DNA from: Sphingobacteriales bacterium
GTDB taxonomy: Bacteria > Bacteroidota > Bacteroidia > Chitinophagales > JADIYW01
Assembly (NCBI GenBank): GCA_016699615.1
Contig: CP064984.1
Location: forward strand, 1,116,001 to 1,180,000
DNA length: 64,000 nucleotides
Direction: 5' to 3'
Part shown: positions 37,065 through 45,938 of the stretch, in pieces
Layout of the letters: the number at the start of each line of letters is the position of its first letter
Numbering within the stretch: the stretch's first letter is position 1
Program-made: the position numbers and the translations under genes
The notes under the pieces: generated by a model
The model's database searches: none
The model's input: only the letters and a program-made list of their open reading frames with translations
Told to the model about the DNA's origin: nothing

Positions 37065-39188
37065 ATGAGCTTAACTATAACTAAAAACATATCTGCTGCA
37101 GCAACAAAAGATATTTTTGAATTACAAAATAAAATTCAAGATTTTTTAGATGGTGCAATTCCAGAAGATAAATTCAAACATTTTAGGCTTACAAGAGGCG
37201 TATATGGTCAAAGACAATTAGGTGTACAAATGTTTAGAATAAAAATTCCTATGGGAAGAATTACACCAAATCAATTAATTAGAGTTGCAAATCTATCAGA
37301 AGCATATGCATCAGCAAATTTACATCTTACAACGAGACAAGATATTCAATTACACTATGTAAAAGTAAAAGATGCGCCATCAATTTGGGTAGGCTTAGAA
37401 GATTGTGGACTAACAGGTAGAGAAGCTTGTGGCAATACAGTTAGAAATATCACAGCATCAGCTACAGCAGGTATAGATCCGAACGAACCATTTGATGTAT
37501 CAGCTCATACTTACGAAGCATTTTCGGTATTACTAAGAAACCCAATCTGTCAAGACATGGGAAGAAAAGTAAAAATTGCATTCTCAGCAACAGAACAAGA
37601 CACAGCATTCACTTACATCCACGATTTTGGTTTTATACCAAAAATACAAGATGGCAAACGTGGCTTTAAGATTGTAGTTGGTGGTGGCTTAGGTGCACAA
37701 TCATTCTTAGCACAAACAGCATATGAATTTTTAGAAGAAGAAAAAATAATTCCATTTTTAGAAGCAGGATTAAGAGTGTTTGATAGATATGGCGAACGCC
37801 AACGCAGACATAAAGCAAGAATGAAATACCTAATCAAAGATTTAGGATTAGAAAAATGGATGCAGCTAGTAGATGAAGAATTTACAGCAAACAAAATAAA
37901 AGTATATCCAATTAATCACAATATTCTACCAGAAGCAAAACCTGCTGATGCAGTAGCAATTCCTGATGTAACTATTGAAGATGAAAAGAAATACCAAGAT
38001 TGGTTAAAGGCAAATACGTTTGAGCAAAAACAAAAAGGATACCATGGTATCTATCTTAAAGTTACCAATGGAGATATTAAGCCAGATACAGCAAGAGCTT
38101 TAGCTGCATTAGTAGATTCTTATGCATCACAAGATATGCGTATAACTATGAACCAAGGCATGCTTGTTAAATTTGTTAGAACAGAAGCATTACCATATAT
38201 GTTCACCGAGTTAGACAAATTAGGCTTAGCAAATATAGGCTTCGGTACTATAGCAGACATTACAACTTGTCCAGGCACTGATACATGTAATCTAGGCGTA
38301 ACAAATAGTATGACATTAGCTAGAATATTAGAAGATGTCATACAAGATGAATATTATGACTTAATATTTGATAAAGACATACATATAAAAATGAGTGGTT
38401 GTATGAATGCCTGCGGACAGCATATGGCAGCAAATATTGGACTACACGGAAGTTCTATTAGAGTTGGTGATAAAGTTGCACCAGCAATGCAAATCATTTT
38501 AGGTGGTGGTGTAGACAGAAATGGTGTTGGAAGTATTGGCGATAAAGTTGTAAAACTACCAACTAAAAAAATGCCTGATGCATTAAGAACTATCTTGGAT
38601 GATTATGAAAATAATGCAACAAAAGAAGAATATTATAATGATTACTACAAAAGACAAGGTAAAAATTATTTCTATACATTATTGAAACCAATTGCAGATA
38701 CTACAAAATTTGTAGACGATGATTATTTTGATTATGGACATGATGAGTATTTTACACCAGAAGTAGGCGTTGGCGAATGTGCTGGTGTAGCATATGATAT
38801 GATTGGAGTAATCATCAAAGACGCACAAAATAAATTAACAGAAGCAAGTGATGCTTTAAATAATAATCAATTTCCAGAAGCAATATATTATTCATACACT
38901 GGGTTTGTCATTGCAGCAAAAGCAATGCTTCTAAGCAAAGATGTTGAATGTAATACACAAATTAAAATCTTACAAGATTTTGATACACATATTGTTGAAA
39001 CAAGTATTATAGATATTGATGGTGGGTTCGAAAATTTAGTATTATCTATCAACAAAAATGAACCAGAAGAAACATTTGCTACTATATATTATAATAAATT
39101 CAAAGAATTTTTTGATGCAATAATTCAATATCGTGAAAATACGATGAATGCAGATAAATTAGTAGTTGAGAGTGCTTACAAAGCATAA
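37065..39188 (+). CDS. ferredoxin-type sulfite/nitrite reductase with HEPN-like C-terminal domain
   Basis: A siroheme and [4Fe-4S] enzyme that reduces sulfite to sulfide (or nitrite to ammonia) with six electrons. The ferredoxin-like repeats begin with the LTRGVYGQRQ and LTTRQDIQLHYV siroheme residues. Cluster ligands are Cys402 and Cys408 (CPGTDTC) and Cys446 and Cys450 (CMNAC). Residues from about 560 to 707 are an extra helical region resembling a HEPN domain (EAIYYSYTGFVIAAKAMLL), which makes the protein longer than plain reductases; this fusion occurs in other Bacteroidota. Sulfite versus nitrite cannot be settled; there are no nearby cys or nitrate genes. The stop overlaps the next start (TAATG). 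Confidence 0.92.
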   Translation: MSLTITKNISAAATKDIFELQNKIQDFLDGAIPEDKFKHFRLTRGVYGQRQLGVQMFRIKIPMGRITPNQLIRVANLSEAYASANLHLTTRQDIQLHYVKVKDAPSIWVGLEDCGLTGREACGNTVRNITASATAGIDPNEPFDVSAHTYEAFSVLLRNPICQDMGRKVKIAFSATEQDTAFTYIHDFGFIPKIQDGKRGFKIVVGGGLGAQSFLAQTAYEFLEEEKIIPFLEAGLRVFDRYGERQRRHKARMKYLIKDLGLEKWMQLVDEEFTANKIKVYPINHNILPEAKPADAVAIPDVTIEDEKKYQDWLKANTFEQKQKGYHGIYLKVTNGDIKPDTARALAALVDSYASQDMRITMNQGMLVKFVRTEALPYMFTELDKLGLANIGFGTIADITTCPGTDTCNLGVTNSMTLARILEDVIQDEYYDLIFDKDIHIKMSGCMNACGQHMAANIGLHGSSIRVGDKVAPAMQIILGGGVDRNGVGSIGDKVVKLPTKKMPDALRTILDDYENNATKEEYYNDYYKRQGKNYFYTLLKPIADTTKFVDDDYFDYGHDEYFTPEVGVGECAGVAYDMIGVIIKDAQNKLTEASDALNNNQFPEAIYYSYTGFVIAAKAMLLSKDVECNTQIKILQDFDTHIVETSIIDIDGGFENLVLSINKNEPEETFATIYYNKFKEFFDAIIQYRENTMNADKLVVESAYKA

Positions 39189-39841
39189 TGACAAACTATT
39201 TTATTTCTGGAATAGCCTCAGATTATAGAGCATTTTTACCACAGTACGAAGCAATAGAGAATGCTGTTTATTTGCCGTTTCCTAAGCACGAGTCAAAGGA
39301 TACAATGAATAGCTATGCACAAAAATTTGTACCTTTAATAAACCAAAATGAACCTTTTAATATCATTGCACACTCAATGGGTGGCATTATTACAATGGAA
39401 CTAATTAAATATGTAGTGCCACAAAAGATTATTTTACTTTCAACCGTAAAATCAAGAGATGAGATGCCTGCAAAACTCACGCATATGAGATACACAAATG
39501 CTCATAAACTACTACCTGGCTATGGTTTTATAAAAAGTATAGAAATTGGTTCTACATTTTTTCCAGAAATTAGAAACAACACACAACTCAGGAAAACTGT
39601 GGTTGATATGGCAAAAGCAAACAAGCCAAAATTTTTATATTGGGCAGTAAATGCAATCATAAAATGGAATGGAACTAATGATTATAGAAAGGATATCATT
39701 CACATTCATGGTACTAATGACAAAATGTTTCCATATAGAAACATCAGAAATGCAATTCCTGTTTTCAACGGATCACATGAAATGCATGTACTAAGAGCAG
39801 AAGAAATCAATAGACTAATTAATTATTATCTAGCAAAGTAA
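39188..39841 (+). CDS. alpha/beta hydrolase
   Basis: 217 residues with the nucleophile elbow AHSMGG near residue 64 and a C-terminal IHGTNDKMFP loop with the acid, followed by the GSHEMHV His. Function unknown; lipase or esterase type. It starts within the stop of the sulfite reductase gene (39186-39190), so expression is coupled. No signal peptide. Confidence 0.88.
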   Translation: MTNYFISGIASDYRAFLPQYEAIENAVYLPFPKHESKDTMNSYAQKFVPLINQNEPFNIIAHSMGGIITMELIKYVVPQKIILLSTVKSRDEMPAKLTHMRYTNAHKLLPGYGFIKSIEIGSTFFPEIRNNTQLRKTVVDMAKANKPKFLYWAVNAIIKWNGTNDYRKDIIHIHGTNDKMFPYRNIRNAIPVFNGSHEMHVLRAEEINRLINYYLAK

Positions 39842-39866
39842 TAAGAAATTTGACATAAGAATATAA

Positions 39867-39874
39867 TATCTTTG
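39867..39874 (+). promoter_or_regulatory. -7 box of hisIE, four bases from the ATG
   Basis: TATCTTTG matches TAnnTTTG and ends four bases before the ATG at 39879; a TTTGAC lies 14 bases upstream. A leaderless transcript is implied, as for hisF. Confidence 0.5.
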
Positions 39875-39878
39875 TATT

Positions 39879-40475
39879 ATGCAAATTGATTTTAATAAAT
39901 TAAATGGGCTAGTTCCAGCAATTGTACAAGACGCACATACAGGAACTGTGCTAATGCTTGGTTTTATGAATGAGGCAGCCTATCAAAAAACATTAGAACT
40001 AAAAAAAGTAACATTCTTCTCAAGATCTAAAAATAGATTATGGACTAAAGGAGAAGAAAGTGGGCATTATTTAGAACTTATTTCTATGAAGCAAGATTGC
40101 GACAATGATACTATTTTAGTAAAAGCAAATCCAATTGGTGCAACATGTCATACAGGAACAGACACCTGTTGGAATGAAGAAAACAAAGAACAATTCTCAT
40201 TCTTATATGAATTAGAAAGCATCATTCAGAATAGAAAAAATGAGCCCAATGAAAGTTCATATACAAGTAGTCTATTCAAGAAAGGAATTAATAAAATAGC
40301 TCAAAAAGTAGGAGAAGAGGCTGTAGAATTGGTGATTGAAGCAAAAGACAATAACGCTGATTTATTTAAAAATGAAGCAGCCGATTTGCTCTATCATTAT
40401 TTAATTCTGCTTGCAGCAAAAGACTTCACATTGCAAGATATTGTAACAGTATTGAAAGCACGTCACAACAAATAA
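39879..40475 (+). CDS. hisIE: bifunctional phosphoribosyl-AMP cyclohydrolase / phosphoribosyl-ATP pyrophosphatase
   Basis: Carries out steps two and three of histidine synthesis. The HisI domain (about 1-105) shows VLMLGFMN, LWTKGEESGH, QDCDNDT and the zinc-binding CHTGTDTCW. The HisE domain (about 113-198) shows SSLFKKGINKIAQKVGEEAVELVIE and ADLLYHYLILL. 198 residues is standard for the fused protein. It is alone here; hisF is 34 kb upstream. A strong bidirectional terminator follows. Confidence 0.97.
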   Translation: MQIDFNKLNGLVPAIVQDAHTGTVLMLGFMNEAAYQKTLELKKVTFFSRSKNRLWTKGEESGHYLELISMKQDCDNDTILVKANPIGATCHTGTDTCWNEENKEQFSFLYELESIIQNRKNEPNESSYTSSLFKKGINKIAQKVGEEAVELVIEAKDNNADLFKNEAADLLYHYLILLAAKDFTLQDIVTVLKARHNK

Positions 40476-40541
40476 AATCATTTCTTATATAGTTACATCG
40501 AAAAATTTATAAAAGAAACCTAACTAAACTTTAAGTAAAAC

Positions 40542-40572
40542 AAAAAACCCAACACTATGTGTTGGGTTTTTT
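40542..40572. terminator. bidirectional intrinsic terminator between hisIE and the SusCD operon
   Basis: AAAAAACCCAACAC (40542-40555) pairs perfectly with GTGTTGGGTTTTTT (40559-40572) around a three-base loop. The A run on one side and T run on the other make it work on both strands, serving hisIE (plus) and the lipoprotein gene that ends the SusCD operon (minus). Confidence 0.92.
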
Positions 40573-40594
40573 ATAATATAAAGTTAAAGGAGTA

Positions 40595-41044
40595 TTAAAT
40601 AGTTGGAGCTACTGCTGCACTAATTCTAATAGCTTTCTTAACAATATTAGCAGAAGCAATATTTTGTCTTCCTATAATAACTCCATTTGTTGCAGATCTT
40701 AAAAACAAAGTATCAGTAACTAATTCTGTAATATCATAATTAGCTGGTACTGTCAATCTCAAAGTATCTGATCTTTTGCCTTTTTCTACTGTAAATGAAC
40801 CAGTCTGTGGGTAGCTACCTGCTAATTCATAATTTACAGTAAAGTCTTCCCATTGAGGTGAGTAAATTGTCACATTTACTGCTTTAAATGTACCTCCAGC
40901 TGTAACTGTTTCTGTGGCACTATTGGAAAAGTGTATGTAAGGTCCATAATTCTGACCCATATCAACGTTTCCCAAACTCTCATCCTCACAAGACATTGTA
41001 AATACGAGAGTAAATAATAACATTAATATACTTAATTTTTTCAT
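40595..41044 (-). CDS. small lipoprotein, third gene of a SusC/SusD operon
   Basis: 149 residues from the ATG at 41044; an upstream in-frame start was rejected because it adds residues before the lipoprotein signal. Signal ending FTMSC with the lipidated Cys near residue 19. The rest is beta-rich (VNVTIYSPQWEDFTVNYEL, GSFTVEKGKRSDTLRL), resembling small immunoglobulin-like or Calx-beta-like surface domains. It sits 19 bases after the SusD gene and probably is a surface-exposed accessory subunit of the transporter. Ligand unknown. Confidence 0.75.
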   Translation of the reverse strand: MKKLSILMLLFTLVFTMSCEDESLGNVDMGQNYGPYIHFSNSATETVTAGGTFKAVNVTIYSPQWEDFTVNYELAGSYPQTGSFTVEKGKRSDTLRLTVPANYDITELVTDTLFLRSATNGVIIGRQNIASANIVKKAIRISAAVAPTI

Positions 41045-41063
41045 ATTATATATTTTAAATTTT

Positions 41064-42470
41064 TTATAAATCAAACCACATTTTAGTGTCTAATGGCTTA
41101 TTAGCTTTCGCATTCGCATTTGCAGCTTGTTCAGTTGGTGAATAAGACAATCTTCTAATAATATCACTTATCTCTGCATATTCAGGAAGTGTTAAGGCTG
41201 GATATTCTGTTCTTCTCCATTGAGTCCAAGGTTCTAAAGCTCTATCAAATAGATCTAAATATTGTTCATGATAAATTAATACTAAAGCATCACTAGTACT
41301 TGCTGAAGCAAAATCAAGGTTAGTAATATAGGTAGATGCATCAACACCAGACACACCATAATGATCCATTGAAGCACTAACACCGCTAGCAAAATTAGAT
41401 GCTGCATCACCTGATGCAAAACCTCTAGTAATTGCTTCAGCAATTAAAAGCTCTTGCTCTGCATAGGTCATCATATAATCTGGGTATGCACCATTAACGA
41501 TATTTGTACTTACTCTTGAACATTCACTAATATATGCTGTATTTGACTCATACGGATCTATACCTAGATAGTCGGTTGCATCTGGGCCTAATTCATAAAA
41601 TTGTTCAATTCTTGGGTCATTGTTTGATTGTAATAAATCTAATACGACATTAGATGCTAACCAACATTCTTGATCACTACCATAATATTTCTCAACAATC
41701 ATCCAAATAGGGTTTTTCTTTCCTGATTCATTGATAAAATTGAAACTCCAATTATCACTATTTGATGTCATAAATCCGCCATCTGAAATTAAATCTCCAA
41801 TTTCTGATGCTTTAGTTGGATCTGCATCAACCATAGTCATTAACACTTTTAATTTTAATGAACGTGCTAATTTTTTCCATTTAGAAATGTCTCCAGAAAA
41901 CCATGGGTCATTAATTTTTTGATTGTTTCCTGTATTAAATTTATCTATGGCATCATCTAATAATGACAAAACACCATTTAATACAACTTGTTGGTCATCA
42001 TACTTTGGTGCAACAATCGTATTGATTTGACCAACTTCTGTAAATGGCACATCTTCCCACAACATTGATACACTATAGAATACATACGCCTTCCATACAT
42101 CAACTTGTGCAACAGCGTTATCTGGCTCTGAAAATTTGATTAAAGCCTGCTCTCGTGCTTGATTTGCATTACTTATTACATCTCCATAGGTAATAGACCA
42201 AAAATTATTTGTAGTAAATGGACTTACTGTAAAGAATTCATCATCCCAAGCATTATATTCTCCTCCCAACCAAGTTTGAGTATAAAGTCTCGTGCCATAT
42301 ATTTCAGCCATTCTTTCATTTGCAAATGCTGCTGCTGAAAAATTTAAAAGATACTCAGGTTCCGTTTTGGTTGCAGCATCTGGGTCTGTATTTATATCTA
42401 AGTAACCTTTTCTACATGATGTTACAATAGATAATAACAGTATAATGTATAATAATTTAATTTTATTCAT
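41064..42470 (-). CDS. SusD/RagB-family outer-membrane lipoprotein
   Basis: A surface lipoprotein that captures ligand and lids the partner SusC barrel. Lipobox SIVTSC with Cys near 19, then GYLDINTDPDAAT, typical of SusD. Helical TPR-like units follow (VDVWKAYVFYSVSMLWEDVPFTEV, MMTYAEQELLIAEAI), and the late WTQWRRTEYP is a usual end. 468 residues. The order and spacing (11 bases after SusC) show one operon. No glycosidase or peptidase gene is close, so the ligand may be a peptide, siderophore-like molecule or glycan; it cannot be told. Confidence 0.93.
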   Translation of the reverse strand: MNKIKLLYIILLLSIVTSCRKGYLDINTDPDAATKTEPEYLLNFSAAAFANERMAEIYGTRLYTQTWLGGEYNAWDDEFFTVSPFTTNNFWSITYGDVISNANQAREQALIKFSEPDNAVAQVDVWKAYVFYSVSMLWEDVPFTEVGQINTIVAPKYDDQQVVLNGVLSLLDDAIDKFNTGNNQKINDPWFSGDISKWKKLARSLKLKVLMTMVDADPTKASEIGDLISDGGFMTSNSDNWSFNFINESGKKNPIWMIVEKYYGSDQECWLASNVVLDLLQSNNDPRIEQFYELGPDATDYLGIDPYESNTAYISECSRVSTNIVNGAYPDYMMTYAEQELLIAEAITRGFASGDAASNFASGVSASMDHYGVSGVDASTYITNLDFASASTSDALVLIYHEQYLDLFDRALEPWTQWRRTEYPALTLPEYAEISDIIRRLSYSPTEQAANANAKANKPLDTKMWFDL

Positions 42471-42481
42471 ATCTATTATTT

Positions 42482-45400
42482 TTAAAATTTAAGGTTAATA
42501 TTAAATCCGTATGATCTTGTTGATGGTGAATTTAAGAACTCATATCCTTCACCTATTAAACTAGTCCCAAATACGTTTGTCTCAGGATCAACGTGTGGAA
42601 CATGTGATTTTAACAATGCTAAATTTCTACCTGATATTCCTATACTAAATCCTTTAATTGATTTACTATTTTCAAAGAATTTACTAGGAAGTGCATAGCT
42701 AATTGCAATTTGTCTAAGTTTTATAAAAGATGCATCAAATACATTTGCCTCTGTTAAACTTGTAGCATAATTGTTTTTCCAAAAATCTTCAATACTAGCA
42801 ACAGGAACATCATTTGGTCTTGTAGTACCATCTCCATTTAATAATACTCCATCATCTATAAAAGAACCTTCTCTGTTTATCGCAGTTTCAGCTGCAAGTC
42901 CACTTGTTCTCAGAGCCGAAGTAGTGCCACTATACATCACTCCACCTTTTCTAAAATCAAATAATACACTTAATGTTAATCCTTTTATATATATATCAGC
43001 ACCTACGCCCATATTCCAATCTGGATATATATCTCCAAATCTCTTAGGGCTTCCAGCAGTTTGTCTTAATCCATTTGAAGGATTGATAATATATTTACCC
43101 GAAGAGCTATCTCTTAGATATGCAGTTCCATATAATCCGAAAGTTTGTCCTTCTTCCGCTTTAATCTGAAAACCAGAGAATCCTGATGTTAGTATATAAT
43201 CTTTTAATCCTGGATATAATTTCTCTAATTTCTGATGATTTTTAGTAAAATTCATATATAAATCTACTGCGTAATCTTTGTTCTTTGACTCATACACTGT
43301 TGCAGATACCAGTAATTCATGTCCCTTATTAGAAACAGAACCTGCATTGATAATTTTTGATGTGAAACCTGTTGATGCACTTATTGGTAAAGCTATAATA
43401 TTATCTTTACTTATTTTTTGATAGTATGTATAATCTACTCTCAATCTATTTCTAAAGAAATTAAACTCTCCTCCTACTTCCCAGTCATTTTGTCTTGAAG
43501 GTTTAAGATTTGGGTCAGGATATGATCCTGTAGATTCAAAACCAACTAAACTGCCATAAGGCATAGTTATGCTTGTTGCAAATTGACCATAGACAGAACT
43601 AACAGGATTGTAAGTAAAGTTAGTTAAATATGCTGCATAAGAAGAACCAACTTGAGCATAAGAACCTCTTAGTTTAATATAGCTTAGCCATTTATCATTC
43701 CAATTTTTTATTAGAGATAATGGTAGAAAACTTCCACTAACACCAAAATAATGATATATTCTATTGTCTTTTGGTAATGTTGAATTAAAGTCTGTTCTAA
43801 AACTACCATCAATATAGAATGCATCCCAAAGACCAATATTTAAGTTATGATACAATCCAATTAGTCTTGTTTTTAGTTTATCTTCTGTAGTTACAACAGT
43901 TTTAGCATTTGCATATGTATACAATTCATCTGCTACTAAGTCTTGTGCGGCTATATCTACAATCCTTCTTGAAGAATTTCTAATGTTTAAACCTGTAAGG
44001 TAAGTTAAAGATATATTTTTCCATTTTTTATGGAATGTACTTATCAAATCTGAGTTTAACTGTGATTGTACAATATCTGTAGTTGAATATGCGCCATTTA
44101 ACATTCTAAGCGTATTTTTTCTAGTTATTGCCATTCTATTTTCAGAAATATAATCTACACCTACTCTTGTTGTAAAGCTATACCAACTGATTGGTTTAAT
44201 AATCACCTCACCTGTTCCAAAAAATCTAAAACTTTTATCAGAAACAGGATTGTTTTGTGCTACCCAATATGGGTTATTTACCTGTCTTTGTCTATATCCA
44301 TCCATACCTAATACATTTCCTAATGTATCGTATAAATTATTTGCTAAATCTGACATGTTTATTGTTCTTGGCATACCAAGAACAATTGAAGGTAGAATAC
44401 TTTCATTATTAGACCCTTGTCTAGTTCTACCTGTAGTAGTATTAGTAACCAATGATGCTGAAACTCTAGATTCTAAGTACTCATTTATTTTTCTACCTGC
44501 GTTGATTGTAAATGTATGTCTTCCTAATTTTGATTCAGGCAGAATTCCTCTTTGTGTTAAATTACTATATGCAAATCTATAATCCGTTTTCTCATCTGCG
44601 TTACTAATTGAGAAATTAGAAATAACGCTTAATCCATTTTGAAAGAAATCACTTACATTATTATTATATGCTTTTAACTTTACAGAATCGCCAGTAAAAT
44701 ATAAAAAGTTCTGATCTTGCACCGCACTAATCTTAGGTCCCCAACCATTCATTAGTCTTTCGTTATATATTCCATAATTACCTTGTGCATACTCGTTTTG
44801 ATAAGTTGGTAATTTTAATGGATTCTCTCTAAACACTGAAACTCCAATATTAATTGAAGGTACTTTAGATTTTGATACTTTACCTCTTTTTGTTGTAATT
44901 ATGATAACTCCATTTGCTGCTTGTGATCCATATAATGCTGTTGCTGCTCCACCTTTTAAAATTGTCATTGACTCTATATCATCAGGGTTAATCTCTGCAA
45001 ACTTGTTACCTTGGTCTACCCCACCACCTATAATTTGATTTCTAGTTGCAGTACTTCCTAGATTAGAGACAGGCGTACCATCAATTACCATCAGTGGAGT
45101 ACCTCCAGACAAAGAACCAACACCTCTAATTGTGATTTTAGACCCAGATCCAATTGAACCAGATTGAGAAGTAATATTTACCCCTGGAGTTTTAGCTGCC
45201 AATGCATTAAGTAAATTTGTCTCTTTAACCATATTAAGTTTATCGCTATTAACTGTTGTAGCTGAATAACCTATTGACTTCTTTTCTTTCTCAATTGCTA
45301 CTGCAGTTACAACTACTTCGTCAATTATTTGTTGATCAGCTGCCATTGCTACGTTTATTACTAGAGACGTAATTGGCTTCTCAATGGTTGTATAACCAAT

Positions 45401-45625
45401 ATAAGAAAATGTTAATGCTGTTACTTCTTTTGGTAGTTCTAATGTGTACTTACCATCAATGTCTGTAACAGTACCTGATGCAGTGCCTTTTCCTGTAACG
45501 TTTACACCAATAAGTGCCTCGCCAGTTGCAGCATCTGTGACCGTCCCACTCAAGGTACGATTTTGTGCAAATACTTGTGCTGTAACTATTAAGCCAAGTA
45601 TCCATAATGCTAATGCTTTCTTCAT
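42482..45625 (-). CDS. SusC/RagA-family TonB-linked outer-membrane transporter
   Basis: 1047 residues: signal peptide (cut after TAQVFAQ), a carboxypeptidase-D-regulatory-like domain at about 23-100 (LSGTVTDAATGEALIGVNV), then the SusC plug beginning with DEVVVTA and VNITSQSGSIGSGSKITIRG, and a 22-strand barrel ending in NINLKF with the aromatic terminal residue. Partner of the SusD gene downstream. Energised through TonB. The -7 box is 53 bases upstream; a CAGACAC heptamer lies between it and the start. Confidence 0.95.
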   Translation of the reverse strand: MKKALALWILGLIVTAQVFAQNRTLSGTVTDAATGEALIGVNVTGKGTASGTVTDIDGKYTLELPKEVTALTFSYIGYTTIEKPITSLVINVAMAADQQIIDEVVVTAVAIEKEKKSIGYSATTVNSDKLNMVKETNLLNALAAKTPGVNITSQSGSIGSGSKITIRGVGSLSGGTPLMVIDGTPVSNLGSTATRNQIIGGGVDQGNKFAEINPDDIESMTILKGGAATALYGSQAANGVIIITTKRGKVSKSKVPSINIGVSVFRENPLKLPTYQNEYAQGNYGIYNERLMNGWGPKISAVQDQNFLYFTGDSVKLKAYNNNVSDFFQNGLSVISNFSISNADEKTDYRFAYSNLTQRGILPESKLGRHTFTINAGRKINEYLESRVSASLVTNTTTGRTRQGSNNESILPSIVLGMPRTINMSDLANNLYDTLGNVLGMDGYRQRQVNNPYWVAQNNPVSDKSFRFFGTGEVIIKPISWYSFTTRVGVDYISENRMAITRKNTLRMLNGAYSTTDIVQSQLNSDLISTFHKKWKNISLTYLTGLNIRNSSRRIVDIAAQDLVADELYTYANAKTVVTTEDKLKTRLIGLYHNLNIGLWDAFYIDGSFRTDFNSTLPKDNRIYHYFGVSGSFLPLSLIKNWNDKWLSYIKLRGSYAQVGSSYAAYLTNFTYNPVSSVYGQFATSITMPYGSLVGFESTGSYPDPNLKPSRQNDWEVGGEFNFFRNRLRVDYTYYQKISKDNIIALPISASTGFTSKIINAGSVSNKGHELLVSATVYESKNKDYAVDLYMNFTKNHQKLEKLYPGLKDYILTSGFSGFQIKAEEGQTFGLYGTAYLRDSSSGKYIINPSNGLRQTAGSPKRFGDIYPDWNMGVGADIYIKGLTLSVLFDFRKGGVMYSGTTSALRTSGLAAETAINREGSFIDDGVLLNGDGTTRPNDVPVASIEDFWKNNYATSLTEANVFDASFIKLRQIAISYALPSKFFENSKSIKGFSIGISGRNLALLKSHVPHVDPETNVFGTSLIGEGYEFLNSPSTRSYGFNINLKF

Positions 45626-45677
45626 AAATAAGTGTCTGTTTTGTTAATTAATCTTAATAAAATAATACTTTACTGGG

Positions 45678-45685
45678 CAAACGTA
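45678..45685 (-). promoter_or_regulatory. -7 box of the SusC/SusD operon
   Basis: TACGTTTG on minus matches TAnnTTTG, 52 bases from the ATG at 45625. No -33 TTG at the right distance, so an activator or ECF-type sigma could be needed. Confidence 0.4.
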
Positions 45686-45856
45686 GTTAATATTTATTAA
45701 AAAAAAAATTATTTCACATTTTTTTTGTGCTAAATAGCCATTTATAGTGGAGTTTTAACACATTTCCTATTAAAATAGTCGATTAATATTTGTCATTTAA
45801 GAATATTTATCGCCTTTGCTTATAATATTTATATTTTTAGAACAATGTTTCTGCTA

Positions 45857-45887
45857 ATAAAAAAACGTCGAAGCAAGCTTCGACGTT
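45857..45887 (-). terminator. intrinsic terminator of the TonB-receptor/lipoprotein operon
   Basis: AACGTCGAAGC (45864-45874) pairs perfectly with GCTTCGACGTT (45877-45887). On minus a T run follows (45857-45863), so it stops transcription coming from the lipoprotein gene that ends at 45939. Confidence 0.88.
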
Positions 45888-45938
45888 CATCACACACAGA
45901 TTAATCATTTTATATTATTTGTATAAAATGATATATTT

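Larger units (their letters stand above)
45626..45938. other. intergenic region upstream of the SusC operon
   Basis: About 310 AT-rich bases. It contains a -7 box for the SusC gene and a terminator for the lipoprotein gene on its right, listed separately, plus a CAGACAC heptamer (minus, 45632-45638). No gene or anti-sigma/sigma pair is seen. Confidence 0.6.
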
